From Plotosus lineatus (Eukaryota; Chordata; Actinopteri; Siluriformes; Plotosidae), in NCBI GenBank assembly GCA_024760905.1, contig CM045729.1:56767580-56831579 (forward strand): a stretch of 64,000 bases of DNA. The letters are read 5' to 3'. Made by a program: the position numbers and the translations under genes. The notes below the pieces were generated by a model. It did no database searches and had not been told where the DNA came from. It worked only from the letters and a program-made list of their open reading frames with translations. Below, piece after piece: positions 20,761 through 32,544 of the stretch. Position 1 is the first letter of the stretch. Each line of letters opens with the position of its first letter.

Positions 20761-23700
20761 CTGTAGAATGAAAATTGCACAAGGAAAAATTAGATCTTCC
20801 ATTTACTGTAGATTTTCAGTTCCTGCAATTAACATATTATTTACTTCAGGATGTATAGTCAATAGAATTCAGTTTATAAACACCCCATTGTACTCAAAGA
20901 TTGCATTCATTAATATTAATTTGATTCTGCACACTACACACGATAATTTATTGAGTACTTTACAGTGTAACATTCTGTTAGCAAAATCTAGATAACATTT
21001 AATTTTTTTCTTATAATATTGTATAGAGTTAAGGTGGTGTCAGGTGGCCGACCCCTGCTCCAGGCCTTCTACCTGGCAGTTCCAACCTCAGCATCCTCCT
21101 ACCAACATATTCACTATAGTATAGAATGTATGTTGATTTTTGTATTAATATTAATTAATTAATATTACTAATTATATTATTATTAGTTAATGTGTTCAAA
21201 TTTCTATTGTCACATCTACAAAGACATGATTTGCAGGCCTTTCTGCCTGAACTGAGTCCCAATTTCTCCGTCACCATACTTCACATTGTATGAAAATTAT
21301 CCACCAACTGTATTTGCATACAAAGAACATAAAAATGTGCATGACTCTCCAATGCACCTCAAAACTAACTGTTACTGTTTTGAAACCAGTAACAGGATAA
21401 TCTAGCTACAGTAGGCCCTCAACATTCGCGGGGGTTCGGTTCCGAATCAAGATAATCCACGAGTTCTGTACCCGAGAGTAAAATCCCATGTATCACGTCA
21501 CATGCGCGAATGAGCAAACAGAAGTAAAATAATGTGTATCTATTACATGCGCTAAAATATGCTTATGAAACACGTTCTATAGACAGTCTTACTCATTAAT
21601 ACAGTATTAATGTAGTAAAATATAGTAATGATTAAGAAAAACTTTTCAATTTTTACTGTTATATTTATTGATGATAAAATATAAACATTATACAGCATAT
21701 ACTGTTCTAAAGCACTAGTACCGAAGTCTTTTACGGTTATTATTCCAGGACAGTATCTAAGTTAAGGTTTGTGCGTGAGATTTTATGTTCTGTAGCATGT
21801 TTATCAAACGATAGCAATGCTAGCCGCACCCCGGCAAACAAGAAGCAGAGTTCTCAGGGTCTCCGGCATTTGGTGAGCACTTTCGTTCATACTACTTGAA
21901 AATGATCAGTCCCTGTGAAACAAGATGGACGAGCTTCATGCTCAGATTGCAGCGCAGAGGATCTGCTGTGTTTCTGTGAAACATGGCTCGAGGAGAGTAC
22001 ACCCGACGAGGTGATTGCACCAGCCGGCTACACGGCCTTCATGAAGTGAGGAGGGCATTGAAGAGGATGAAGAATGGAAAGGCAGTTTGACCTGATGACA
22101 TACCGGTGGAGGAATGGAAGTGTCTAGGAGAGGTAGCAGTAGATTTCCTGACAAGAACATTCAATAAGGTCTTAGAGAGTGAGAGGACGCCAGAGGAATG
22201 GAGAAGTGTGATGGTGCCCATTTTTAAGAACAAGGGAGACGTGCAGAGTTGTGGCAACTACAGAGGGATAAAGTTGATGAGCCATACGATGAAGTTATGG
22301 GAAAGAATAGTGGAAGCTAGACTAAGGGCAGAGGTCGGCATTTGTAAACAACAGTTTGGTTTCGTGCCAAGAAAGAGCACCACAGAGGCAGTGTTTGCTT
22401 TGAGGATGTTAATAGAGAAGTACAGAGAAGGTCAGAGGGAGCTGTATTGTGCCTAGAGAGGAACTGTGGTATTGCATGAGGAAGTCTGAAGTGGCAGAGA
22501 AGTATGTTAGAGTGGTGCAGGACATGTTTGAGAGATGTAAGACAGTGGTGAGGTGTGCTGTCGGTGTGACAGAAGAGTTCAAGATGGAGGTGGGACTACA
22601 TCAAGGGTCAGCTCGGAGCCTCTTCTTGTTTGCTACGGTGAAGAACAAGCTGACAGACGAGGTTAGACAAGATTCCATATGGACTATGATGTTTGCAGAT
22701 GACATTGATCTGCAGTGAGAGCAGAGAACAAGTGCAGGAAAATCTAGAGAGGTAGAGGTATGCCCTGGAAAGGAGGGGAATGAAGGTTAGCCTCAGTAAG
22801 ACAGAATACGTGTGTGTGAATGCCAAGGACCCAACAGAAACGATGAGGTTACAGGGAGCAGAGATAAGGAACGTGGAGGATTTTAAGTACTTAGGCTCAA
22901 CAATCCAGAGCAATGGAAAGTGTGGAAAAGAGGTAAAGAAGCGTGTGCAGGCTGGTTGGAATGGTTGGAGAAAAGTGTCTGGTGTAATGTGTGATAGGAA
23001 GTTACCGGCAAGAATGAAAGGAAAAGTGTACAAGACGGTGTTGAGGCCAACGATGTTGTATGGTTTAGAAACTGGCCCTGAGGAAAAGGCAGGAGGCAGA
23101 GCTGGAGGTAGCAGAGATGAAAATGTTGAGGTTCTCTTTGGGAGTAACGAAGATGGATAGGATAGGGAATGAGTACATCAGAGGGACAGCACATGTAAGA
23201 CGTTTTGGAGACAAAGTCAGAGAGGCTAGATTGAGATGGCTTGGACATATACAGAGGAGGGATAGTGAGTATATTGGTAGTAGGATGCTGAGGTTGGAAC
23301 TACCAGGCAAAAGGCCTAGAGGAAGACCAAAGAGACAATTCATGGATGTGGTGAAGGAGGATATGAAGGCAGTTGGTGTAAAAGAAGATGCAGAGGATAG
23401 GGTGAGATGGAGGCAGATGATTCGCTGTGGCGACCCCTGAAGGGAACAGCCGAAAGGATAAGAAGAAGAACCACATGCTCGGCAGTCCGCAATATGGTGG
23501 GCACAGATAAAGTAGAGAGAGAGTGTGTTGCAAATGATAAAGTAAGTGCTAACAGGAAATCTTAACTAAATCTTAACCATTACAATGTATGATATGCCAA
23601 TTCATTAAGCTAAACATCTTAATTATTGGTATATAACTGTGATATAAACAGAATAACACACTCACATCCATCCAGTTACATGGGTTGTGTTATTCTTTAC

Positions 23701-26700
23701 ATACTATATATACCCACAAAATTCAAAACAATTATCTGTTCTGGAAAAGTTGGCGCCTTTAACAAGGATTTTATAAGCGCACTCATTACAAGCTTTCCAC
23801 TTTTGAGAGGACTTATTATTTACAACAAAAAGCATGCATACAGTACATTAATAATACTCTAAACTCACCTCCATATCCGGTAGAGCTGAGATCCTCCTGC
23901 CCCTCCCACAAAGAAGTTGACAGCAAACAGATTCCAGTTCTTTGGTATAATAACCAATGAATACCTGGACCAGATTAAACCTACAAACACCGGTGAAAAC
24001 ATTGTGAGAGAGATTCTTTAACAGTTGTTTAAGTATAGCAGATTTAACAGAGAGGAAATTCATTCAGCGTGCTGTTTGTTGAAACCAGCACCTGTAGCTG
24101 TCAGAACTGCAGATTGTGATGTGCTGAGCTTTTCAGCTGGTCTGGTCAGATCAGCTAAACCAGCTATCACCAAGCCCTGAGAGAAAATACAGGACAATGT
24201 TGCAAATTACACTCAAAATTAATATTCTGATGATGACTTTATAAGCAATACTTTTTAAGGCCATGTTACTTTGAGAAATCATTCATCAAACAGGGCAAAT
24301 ATACAGAAGAACTACAATAATTATTAAAAGATTACCCATTTAAACATTGGTGCCCAAAAGAAAACCGTCTTGGGGCCTTCAAAGAAAGAAAGAAAGAAAA
24401 AAGGGGGGATTAATAAATTCTTGGTTATAATGCTTAGTGTATGTGATGCAATTTCACATTTGCGGTCCATCAGAGCAAAGTGGTTGTTAATTAAAAATTT
24501 TAATTATTAACTTTAAGCACGATTTTCTCCAAAGTTGCTTAAAAGCCCAAAAATTCCAGCAAGGTTTTGGTTAGTTGCTCCAAAACAGTTATGTTCGAAA
24601 ATTTGGAATCATTTTAAAGCTTAGGAAATTGGCTACAATATGGTACAAATAACTCAACGTTAATAATTTCTGACTTAATAGCCACTCTGCTGTGATGGGT
24701 CACAAATAGAATCTTTACTACCATCAGATTGAAGCCAGTGAAAGGAACAATTATTTGCTGAAGGAGAGGTAGATATTACTGAATAATTGAGGGCAAATGG
24801 TATCATCATCTGGAAACAGTGAATATAGTAGAAGACGGAAGTTCGTCAATATAAAGTGATGAACATAATCAACAAGAATCCTGAAACAAGCTGCAGCATT
24901 TAAATGATTTTCTAAGGCCAACTATGGAAATAAGTAATGTTATTTATGATCACTTACTTTATAGTTCTTCTTTTTATTACGGTATACATGTAACTTTTGC
25001 ACAATGTATGTATATTTAGATATGTGCATGTTGGCACTTTAATAAAATATGTTTAATCACCATTTTTAATCGACCGTACAAGCTCTATTAACATCTACAT
25101 TTTCCAGTCTTCAACTGTCCAGTTTCAAATGTATATCTATGGCATTTGGCAGACATCCTTATCCAGAGCGACTTAGATTTATTTCCCATATACAACTGAG
25201 CAGTTATCGGTTAATGGTCTTCCTTGGGGGACCAACAGTGGCAGCTTGGTTTTGCTGGGACTTGAATCCTTGATATGATCAGTAAGCCAGAACCTTAACC
25301 ACTAAACCCCGACTGTCCCAAATTTTAGTGAGCTTGTTCCCACTACAGCCTTTAGCTTTCACAGAGATCACCTTTGGTGGCAATGTGATTTTCACACTGG
25401 AGAATGTGAAAATGAGCTGAAGCTGCTCTCCTATACCTGTACGCAGTGCACTGCTGCCACACACTTGACTGATTAGATAACTGCATGAACACGAGTGTAG
25501 ACGTGTTCCTATTAAAGTGTTTTGTGACTGTGCAGTGCTCTCCAGAATTATTGGCATCTTTAGTGGAAATGGAGGACCAAAAAACACCCTACAAATCTGT
25601 TGTTTCAATGCTCTTTGTTATTCAAGGGACATTTAATGTGTATGACCCCACTTATACCCCAGAGAAATAGGACACGATTACAGGCAACTACAGAGTTTTT
25701 TGACCAGAGAACAAATAAAATATATGTTTTGTTCATGAAAAATAGTTAGTTTGAATTTATTGAGATATGACTTGGGTGTTTTCATTACTTTGATCATTTT
25801 TAAAAGGTTTTAGTGATCCTTTTTTACTTTTCAAAAATTAAACAGTTGCTCTTGTTTTCAAAGAAAATTCTCCACTTAAGTTTATTGCTGCTTACTTTAC
25901 AACCCTGATAGATAAGTGGTGCAGATGGGTAAATTCAATGTAATGTAATACGGTGTTTATACAGTTTAAGAATTTTGTTCATTCTTGGGGTGTCAATAAC
26001 ACTGCTATACACCATACTCAACATAGCATACATACAGGACAATTTTTAAAAGTTTTATTACCTTTTCTTTGGGTGAAACAAGTAGGGCACTGAATGACAT
26101 CATGAGAAGGTTAAAACAAGTAGGGCAAAGAACTGAGTGGTGCAAGGCTCCATAATTACCAGAATTGAGAAATAGTCATTCAGGACTTTTGAGAACCTTT
26201 ATAACAATCCTTTGGACAAAGAAGCTGTATTGTATTTCTTCTATCTTTAGAGAATACTTATTCTGGTAGGTGGCTTTTATTTATTTACTTTTCTATAACT
26301 AGGTACATACTGTACAGCCTTCCAGAAAGTGTCAACATTGAGCCAGGGCTTCAGGGCTATAACAACATTATTTTCTTTCATGAAAACTGATCAAGAAATA
26401 CAAATACTGTATAATATAATACAATACAAGAAGGAATAATTTAAACATCCCTGTTAAAAAATTCAGCCTGATCTGACCTTTAGTCAAAAGCACTGCTGAA
26501 TAATGGTATGTCAACATTTTCTGAATTATTTCCATTGTACTTACTCACGATTATAACCAATTAGCTTTGACACAATTACACAATAATAAATAATAATAAT
26601 AATAAATTATTGACCTCCTTTCAGATATTTTCAGTTTAAGATGACCATCTCCAAACCTCAACCTAATCGGATCGGTCCAGTTATTTTCTTGCTTCCTGAT

Positions 26701-29700
26701 TGTTATTTGAACAAACTGTTCAATTGTCTACATTGGTCTGGCTTGTCTACAAAGTTGGATAGTAACTAATTTAGGAACTTGATATAGCCTATCTACTAGT
26801 GTTTAGCTAGGTTTTAAATATATACTGCACCCTCGAATACCCCCTTAAGACAGTGCTTCTCAATTATTTTCTGTACCCCTCCCCACACACACAGCCCCAC
26901 GAGCGACTATGAGAGATTTCCTTACAGTTTTTTCCATTTTTATCAGGAGTGACTATAAATACAGTCGGTCCTTGACTATTCGCAGTTTTGCACTCACTGT
27001 TTGCATATTCGCGGGTCGCCGAGCAACTGTCACGTCATTCAATTTCAGCCAATGGCTGTCCCCTTCCTGCTGATTGGTTGAGATGATGTAACGCCCCTTT
27101 TTCCTAATTCGTGCACAAGTTGTCAATGAGCCTTTTTTAATTACCAGTTAAGCTCTATGATGCCACTTAAAAGCTGTGCATCTTCTCTGGCTAAGCGATA
27201 GAAAAGGTAATGATGTTGGATGAATCTTCTGAAGAAATAAGACTTTCTCCAGAAGAAACGACAGTTTCCTCTGAAGTGCCTGAAGAGGAATAATCATTTG
27301 AACTGTTGTAAAGCTGTAGTATTAAAGTAATTTCAATTATTATTCCAGTACAGTGCCTAAGTTAATGGTTAGAATGTTTCTGTGTGTCAGCTTTCTCCCA
27401 CTCTGGCTGAGGGGCGTGGCTGAGCTGCTCGGACTGAATGCAGTTCATACTTGAATTTATTCCTATCATTTACTTCCTATAAACACAAACCGCACGCTCA
27501 CCACAATTAAAGCGCGCTTCTTAAGTCCTTCCTCTTTGAATATGAGGCAATTGTTGTAGGTGACACACAGAGCTTGATCATTTTAGTGCGCAAGTGCACT
27601 TGCTCATTTGATAAGCCGGATAAGCCGCACTTCGTTTCACAAGCTCCTCAGCCGGAGCGGGGAGAGAGCAAACACAGACAAACATTCTAAACATTAACTT
27701 AGGCACTCTACTGAAATAATAAATGAAAAGACTTTAATACTACAGCTATACAACAGTTTAGATGATTATTATTCTTCAAGCACTTCAGAGGAAACTGTCG
27801 TTTCTTCAGGAGAAAGTCTTATTTCTTCAAAAGAGATGGCGCTTAGCCATGGCATCATAGAGCTGAAGTGGAAAATATATGATACAGTGATACCTCTGCT
27901 CACGAACATAATTGGTTCCCAGAAAGTGTGTGTAAGGCGAAAAGTTCGTCTTCCGAACATTTATTTCCCATAAGAAACCATTAAAATGAGAATAATCCGT
28001 TCCCAGGTCCCCATAAAACATAATTTTCTACTAAATAAGCCTTAAAACTACACAAAAATATACCTTATTTTATGTATAATAAATGTGCTATTGTATTGTA
28101 ATTAAAGAAATAAACTGTACTGTATAATAAAGTCATTTTATTTACCTTTGTGATGGTAGTTGATGGCTTGATGGAATGGAGTGGGAGGAGGAGGGAGGGA
28201 GGGACTTACTGTTTGGAAGGAGAGTTTGGAAACGCCTACTGTTTGGAAACACCCTTAGCCACACACGCACCCTTAATAGCTTCCTTGTTCTTAAGGATGG
28301 GAGCAATGGTAGACTTAGCGTACTGGTATTGGGACGCTGAGTCACACAAACGCACACCTCGTTTGTGGTTTTCAATGATCTCCGCCTGTGGTGGGGTCTT
28401 TTTCGGTCCCATAATAGCAAAAGTACACTCAATATGGTCCAAAATGTCGAGCAAACACAAACCACTTCCGCACTCAAAGAAAGGGGTGATTTAACTGTGA
28501 CGCCGTGAGCGTGCGTCAGCTTCTCGTGGCCGCCACCGTGGCGCTGTTCGACCGCATGGTTTGATTCGTCCGCCGAAAACTAGTTCGTCAGCAGAGACTA
28601 TATGCTCGCAAATTTAATGTTCTTGAGGCGAAAAGTTCGTGAGCTTAAGCGTTCGTCAGCGGAGGTTTTACTGTACATACAAAATGAAAATATATACATA
28701 CTGTATATTCTGTCTGTCTTCCTTTCGGCTTTTTCCCTTTTAATCGGGAGTCGCCACAGCGAATCATCTGATTCGCACGTTTTTGATTTTGGCAGAGGTT
28801 TTTATGTCGGATGCCCTTCCTGTCACAACCCTTTTAGCAAGGGACAGAAACACGCTGACGACTTTGCAGCCTACTCTTTACGAAAGTCAGCAATGGTTCT
28901 TTTACATGCCTCTCACCATAGACAGTGAGAGACATGGCCCGCCTTTGATAACCCAGTTAGCCGCACTGGGGGGGACAGTGACAACCTTGTGGAGAGTGGG
29001 ACTTGAACCCCCAACCTTTGGATCAGCGATCCAGCACCCTATACCACTATATAAGTATGCTATATAATATTTTATGAATAAATATCACAGTACAATTTTT
29101 ATTCTTAATCATTGCTCCATTTTACTACATTAATACTGTATTACTGAGTTAGACTGTCTATAGAATGTGTTTAAGAAGCATTATTTTAGAGCATGTAATA
29201 GATACATAGTATTTTACTTCTGGTTGCTCATTGCATGTAATATGACACATAGGGTTTTACTTCTGAGTACAGAACTTGCAGATTATCTTCATTCATGGGA
29301 GGGGCCGGAACGGACCCATCCAGGGCCTACTGTAGTATTATTTGTCTATAAAATGATTAGTAGTAGTACAACTCTGCATAACATTGTGTCTTTATTTTTT
29401 TATTTTTTGTTTTTCATGTTTATATAGTTCAACTTACAATAAAGAAAAAAACTTCATTAACATTGGTTTTTAATCTGCAATTGAAAAGATTAAAAGTGCA
29501 CCAATGTGACTGAAATAAAAAAATACATACTTATTTAAACTCGTTTGACTTATTTAAACTCATTTAACTTATTTATGTCTTAATATTTTCATCTCTCTCC
29601 ACCTTTCTCTTCTTTCCTGTTGGAATTTTTTCCGTGCTTTTTCTTGAGGGGTTGTTTACTGCACTTCATATTGTTTGCTCGACCGAGAAACCTCTATACA

Positions 29701-30367
29701 CCACAGCCAACTAGTAGAGTGGAGGTACAATGACACTTAATTCTCGCACACTATTCCAGAAAAGCATGTTTCTCGGGGTCACCCCCGGCGTCATACCGCG
29801 ACCCCCAACGGGAGCGCACGCCACAATTTGAGAAGCACTGCCATTATGATTCTTGTTTGGTAAAAGCACCATTACAAATAATAAATAACTGGCTCAACTT
29901 TTTCCCTTAAGACTGGTTCATCAAGTTCTATAGAAATCCAAGCTGATCCAAATTCACACCTCTGGTAGCAACTACACAGAAATCGTGGACATAACAGTTG
30001 GATCCAAAGCCAGTAAAGAAAAGTTGGTACTGTATATTGGAGCATCAAGGTCGTCACCATGTCTCACCCCATGTCCTAAGCAGTTGTTCATAGACGGTGG
30101 CTTTTTCACCAACGACTCCGGGCTCAGGTTCAGACTGACACAGAGGTTTTCATGTTTCACTTCCGGAAGCGTGTTGACGGTTATACATTACCAAATTATT
30201 TCACCAATCAGTTAACCAACATACAATGAGACAGAGAAGGCGTGAAGACCTTCAGCTCTTGTGTTACCTGCAGGGTGGTTGTAGACAGGTCTCAGTTTGG
30301 CTGGCAGTAAATGTTCGATCTTGCCAAGCATCCTGTGATAGGAGGCTCTCAGTCCTACCAAAGCCAT
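20718..30367 (-). CDS. mpc2: Mitochondrial pyruvate carrier subunit 2, five exons, complete
   Basis: MPC2 pairs with MPC1 in the mitochondrial inner membrane to import pyruvate for the TCA cycle. Five coding exons join in phase: 30367-30268, 24376-24336, 24176-24092, 23980-23869 and 20760-20718 (100+41+85+112+43 = 381 nt; 126 residues and a TAA stop). All introns are GT-AG. Human MPC2 has 127 residues. Hallmarks in order: N-terminal LLPAKLRPVYNHPAG (20-34), VFFWAPMFKWGLVIAGLADL (37-56), RPAEKLSTSQSAVLTATG (59-76), and IWSRYSLVIIPKNWNLFAVN (78-97) with the membrane segment FFVGGAGG after it, then the tail QQQKEKETAEA. Intron 4 holds an RTE-like LINE and intron 1 a large transposon nest. A second version of exon 1 lies upstream at 34015-34114. 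The divergent neighbour is dcaf6, as in human. Confidence 0.95.
21060..21120 (-). mobile_element. Short RTE-like fragment, reverse orientation
   Basis: CCAGGCCTTCTACCTGGCAG and CAGCATCCTCCTACCAACAT match the reverse of the LINE segment that encodes MLRLELPGRRPRGRPK. Confidence 0.75.
21409..21890 (+). mobile_element. Left end of a Tigger-like element
   Basis: CAGTAGGCCCTCAACATTCG after a TA (21407-21408) matches the element at 63599 and, in reverse, those at 29095-29332 and 1284-2260. The right end is not found; the boundary is approximate. Confidence 0.65.
21915..22044 (+). mobile_element. LINE endonuclease fragment
   Basis: In two frames this encodes MDELHAQIAAQR and CFCETWLEESTPDEVIAPAG, the catalytic-Glu motif region of a non-LTR retrotransposon endonuclease. 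It differs from the RTE endonuclease of this window and suits a Rex1/Babar-type or L2-type LINE. Confidence 0.55.
22045..23471 (+). mobile_element. 5'-truncated RTE-like LINE in the last mpc2 intron
   Basis: It begins inside the reverse transcriptase (EVRRALKRMKNGKAV) and runs to the 3' signature CGACCCCTGAAGGGAACAGC with (GAA)n. Open stretches are 22106-22456, 22449-22718, 22780-23160 and 23117-23440, encoding FGFVPRKSTTEAVFALRMLI, MMFADDIDLQ and KMLRFSLGVTKMDRI. Part of the AFVDLEKAYD motif is deleted near 22455 and frames shift elsewhere. It lies antisense to mpc2. No clear target duplication was seen. Confidence 0.85.
23869..23980 (-). CDS. mpc2: mpc2 exon 4
   Basis: Acceptor TTTGTAG and donor AG-GTGAGT. 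It encodes LIWSRYSLVIIPKNWNLFAV followed by NFFVGGAGGSQLYRIW, the most conserved part of the family with the second membrane segment. Confidence 0.95.
24092..24176 (-). CDS. mpc2: mpc2 exon 3
   Basis: Acceptor TCTCTCAG and donor ACAG-GTGCTG. It encodes GLVIAGLADLTRPAEKLSTS then QSAVLTAT. Phase 0 start; the last base begins a Gly codon. Confidence 0.95.
24336..24376 (-). CDS. mpc2: mpc2 exon 2 (41 nt)
   Basis: Acceptor TCTTTGAAG and donor TGG-GTAATC. It encodes PKTVFFWAPMFKW. A GAAA-rich tract just upstream on the minus strand forms part of the polypyrimidine region. Confidence 0.93.
25141..25318 (-). mobile_element. tRNA-derived fish SINE, reverse orientation
   Basis: On the minus strand: GGGGTTTAGTGGTTAAGGTT (box A region), box B GGATTCAAGTCCCAGC, and the terminus GGATAAGGATGTCTGCCAAA, a widespread teleost SINE. 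It lies in mpc2 intron 1, in the same orientation as the gene. Confidence 0.75.
26962..27884. mobile_element. Tigger-like foldback derivative
   Basis: The left end CAGTCGGTCCTTGACTATTC follows a TA. The inside holds an inverted repeat: arm 27143-27400 pairs with arm 27660-27876 around a ~260-bp loop. Both arms encode the same C-terminal peptide, EEIRLSPEETTVSSEV, ending in a stop. The right end is lost where the element at 27885 begins. Confidence 0.65.
27885..28673 (-). mobile_element. Internally deleted Tigger element
   Basis: The left end CAGTGATACCTCTGCTCACG and the right end (reverse complement CAGTAAAACCTCCGCTGACG) are inverted copies flanked by TA (27883-27884 and 28674-28675). It carries only the start of a Tigger transposase on the minus strand. 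It was inserted at the edge of the foldback element. Confidence 0.8.
28236..28412 (-). pseudogene. N-terminal remnant of a Tigger (pogo-type) transposase
   Basis: A 58-residue ORF starts MGPKKTPPQAEIIENHKRGV and continues to STIAPILKNKEAIKGACVAKG. This is the psq-type helix-turn-helix start seen in Tigger transposases, which normally go on to a CENP-B-type DNA-binding domain and a DDE catalytic core. Here a stop follows at residue 59 and the rest is deleted. The start at 28412 is chosen over upstream ATGs because MGPKK is the family start. It cannot transpose itself; at most it could bind element ends. Confidence 0.75.
28718..29047 (-). mobile_element. SINE type B (RTE-derived tail), reverse orientation
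   Basis: It begins with the reversed RTE 3' signature (TTTCGGCTTTTTCCCTTTTA, GTCGCCACAGCGAATCATCT), then the reversed RTE 5'-UTR piece (GGATGCCCTTCCTGTCACAA), then the type A body and head (GGATCAGCGATCCAGCACCC). Confidence 0.85.
29095..29332 (-). mobile_element. Tigger-like end fragment
   Basis: The reverse complement matches 63599-63840 (CAGTAGGCCC terminus at 29332, followed by TA). The sequence CATTAATACTGTATTACTGA is shared with the other copies. Confidence 0.7.
30268..30367 (-). CDS. mpc2: mpc2 exon 1 (proximal copy)
   Basis: ATG at 30367. It encodes MALVGLRASYHRMLGKIEHL then LPAKLRPVYNHPA, ending in GCAG-GTAACA. It is in phase with exon 2. This copy lies nearest to exon 2 and is taken as the default first exon. 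Confidence 0.93.
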
Positions 30368-30599
30368 GACCGCTACCCCTGACTAAAACTTTAAAAACAC
30401 TAACGCGTTTAAGCACGGAACAATACAAGTACTCCTGCCCCGAGAAGGCTTGTCAATGTAAGTATCTGTTTAGACAACCAAATCAAGCATGGACATGCAC
30501 TAAAAATGTCTAGATCCTCTCGCCCTACTTTCGACCTTTCTGTCGGTCTACAAACATAGACTTGTAGCACCAGTATAATTGGGTTTTACCCGTTTTGCG

Positions 30600-30920
30600 T
30601 CAAAAACGCACCTCATTACACAAACATTGGTGAATTGTTCAGAATCACGTGGTACTCAGCCAATTAGCGTACAGGAAACCAACAAAACCGCCTGTGATTT
30701 TAGAAATGATGGCCAATTAAAATACATGGGGCGGGATTTGTCGGAATGTGGGTAAGATAAAAAAAAAAACATTCATAAAAACAGGAAATTATCGTCACGG
30801 TAAAGCCCACGTTGTGAGGTATCCTATTGGTTGAGTTCAGTCACTGAAGAATACGTTAACGGTTCTTCCGGTCTTAAAAGGGAAGCCGTCGAAGTCTAGC
30901 GATCCTGCAGGCCGGTGTAT
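30600..30920 (-). promoter_or_regulatory. Candidate promoter of the proximal mpc2 exon 1
   Basis: On the minus strand, CCAATAGG near 30823-30830 is a CCAAT-type box, and ACCGGAAG near 30864-30871 is an ETS-type site. Both are about 0.5 kb upstream of the ATG. TATA is not obvious. Inferred from motifs only. Confidence 0.4.
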
Positions 30921-31192
30921 GTATATGGTTGACATCTAATTTCCGTTTTTTCCTGTTAAAGCAATCTTTACATCAGTAATGTATAATTCTAAGAGATAGT
31001 TTTCTCAATGCGGATATCCTCACAATTTATAACTTCCAAGCGCAAATAAAAACAAACATATACCATTTCCTCTGGAGGTGTTTTGTGCGGCCAAAGACAT
31101 CCCATAATATCTTTTGATCTCAATTGGTTGGGAGGAACTATCAGGCGCAAAATGTCAGGTTCACCATTGTTTACCCAAAGATGTTCAGTATT

Positions 31193-31540
31193 TCATTCAT
31201 TGATTCATTTTCTGAATCGCTTAATCCTAATTTGGGTAGTGGAAAGGCTGGTGCCAATCTCGACCGACTCCAGGCGAGGGCAGAGTACACCCTGGACAGC
31301 TCGCCAGGCCATCACAGGGCAGAAACACGTTGAAGGCTATGCAGCTACTCGTGTCGAAAGTCAGAAATGGTACTTTTACATGCCTCTCACCAAAGAGGGT
31401 GAGGGACACAGCCAGTCTTTGATAACCCAGTTAGCTGCACTGGGGGGACAGTAGTGACAATGTGGTGATAATGGGGATTGAACCCCCAACTTTAGGATTG
31501 GTAATCCAGCATTTTACCACTAGGCCTCCACTGACTGCCC
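31193..31540 (-). mobile_element. SINE type A, reverse orientation
   Basis: Reversed tail (CATTTTCTGAATCGCTTAAT) to reversed head (TACCACTAGGCCTCCACTGA). GTATTTCAT occurs on both sides, a likely short target duplication. Confidence 0.85.
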
Positions 31541-31747
31541 TTGCTCTGTATTTCATATTTTTTACTCAGATCACTATGCTGATTATACTATTCCAAAATC
31601 AGTGATGCCACATAATGGCAATAAATATTAAATATTAATCACAAATCAATTAATTGTTACTTGTTTATCATATGGAGACCCATATGTCCAACAAGTCTCA
31701 TGATTATTAAATTTAAAAAAGAGAGCGATCTTACCATTCTATACTGA

Positions 31748-32039
31748 TGGCAGTGGTGGCCTGCTGGTAAAGGGCGCTGGATCACTGATCCTACGGTTGG
31801 GGGTTCAAGTCCCATTCTCTACAAAGTTGTCACTGTCCCCCAGTGCAGCTAATTGGGATATCAAAGGCCATCCATGTCTCTCACGGTCTATGGTGACAGG
31901 CACGTAAAAGAACGTCAGCGTGTTTCTGCCCCTTGTTAAAGGGTTGTGTCAGAAAGGGCATCCAAAAAACCTATGCCAAATCAAACATGCGAATCAGATG
32001 ATTTGCTGTGGCGACCCCTGAAAAAAAAGGGAAAAAACC
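31748..32039 (+). mobile_element. SINE type B
   Basis: Head GGCAGTGGTGGCCTGCTGGT, box B GGGTTCAAGTCCC, type A body (shortened), then GGGTTGTGTCAGAAAGGGCA and GATTTGCTGTGGCGACCCCT of the RTE-derived tail. Confidence 0.85.
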
Positions 32040-32289
32040 ACATTTTTCTTTTACAGTATTGTATTTGAAAAAAATAATCTTGGTGGAATTCAATTTAACA
32101 TTATTGAAATCATGGTCATTGGCAATATAATTGCAGCTATTTGAAAAATTAATCAATCTCAATATATTAAATAATATAAAAATAATAAAATGTATTAATC
32201 TATTCATTTTTATCTTGTACAATTATTTGTAATCTTTCCTCTTCCTTTTATTTTGAGTGATTCCATTAAGAAGTGTTCTCACTTGCTCA

Positions 32290-32494
32290 TAAAAACTGAC
32301 ACAAGAACACTTCTCCACTCCTCAGACATCCGCCCACATCTGGTTAAAAACCTCAACTGCTCTACATTTTCCTGCCTCCACTGGTATATTAACTGGGCCA
32401 ACTGCTTTTCCACTCTTCATTCCTTTTATAGTTGCTCTCACTTCATTCTTACTAATCCCTCACACTTCCTGGTTCCTCTCCACATCATCCAACC

Positions 32495-32544
<50 letters not shown>

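Larger units (their letters stand above)
20761..23868 (-). other. mpc2 intron 4
   Basis: A 3.1-kb intron that contains an RTE fragment, a Tigger-like end, a LINE endonuclease fragment and a 1.4-kb RTE-like LINE, all listed separately. The remainder shows no exon. Confidence 0.85.
26851..29840. mobile_element. Possible large DNA transposon with inverted ends, filled with later insertions
   Basis: CAGTGCTTCTCAA at 26851 is matched in reverse by TTGAGAAGCACTG ending at 29840. Such ends recall hAT-type elements, but the flanks (CCCTTAAGA and CCATTATGA) match only partly as a target duplication. Between the ends lie several Tigger-like pieces and a SINE. It has no recognisable transposase of its own. 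Confidence 0.4.
24377..30267 (-). other. mpc2 intron 1
   Basis: A 5.9-kb intron. The stretch next to exon 2 (24.4-25.1 kb) and 25.3-26.8 kb shows no exon. 25141-25318 is a SINE and 26.85-29.84 kb a transposon nest. A (GAAA)n tract lies at 24382-24400. Confidence 0.8.
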
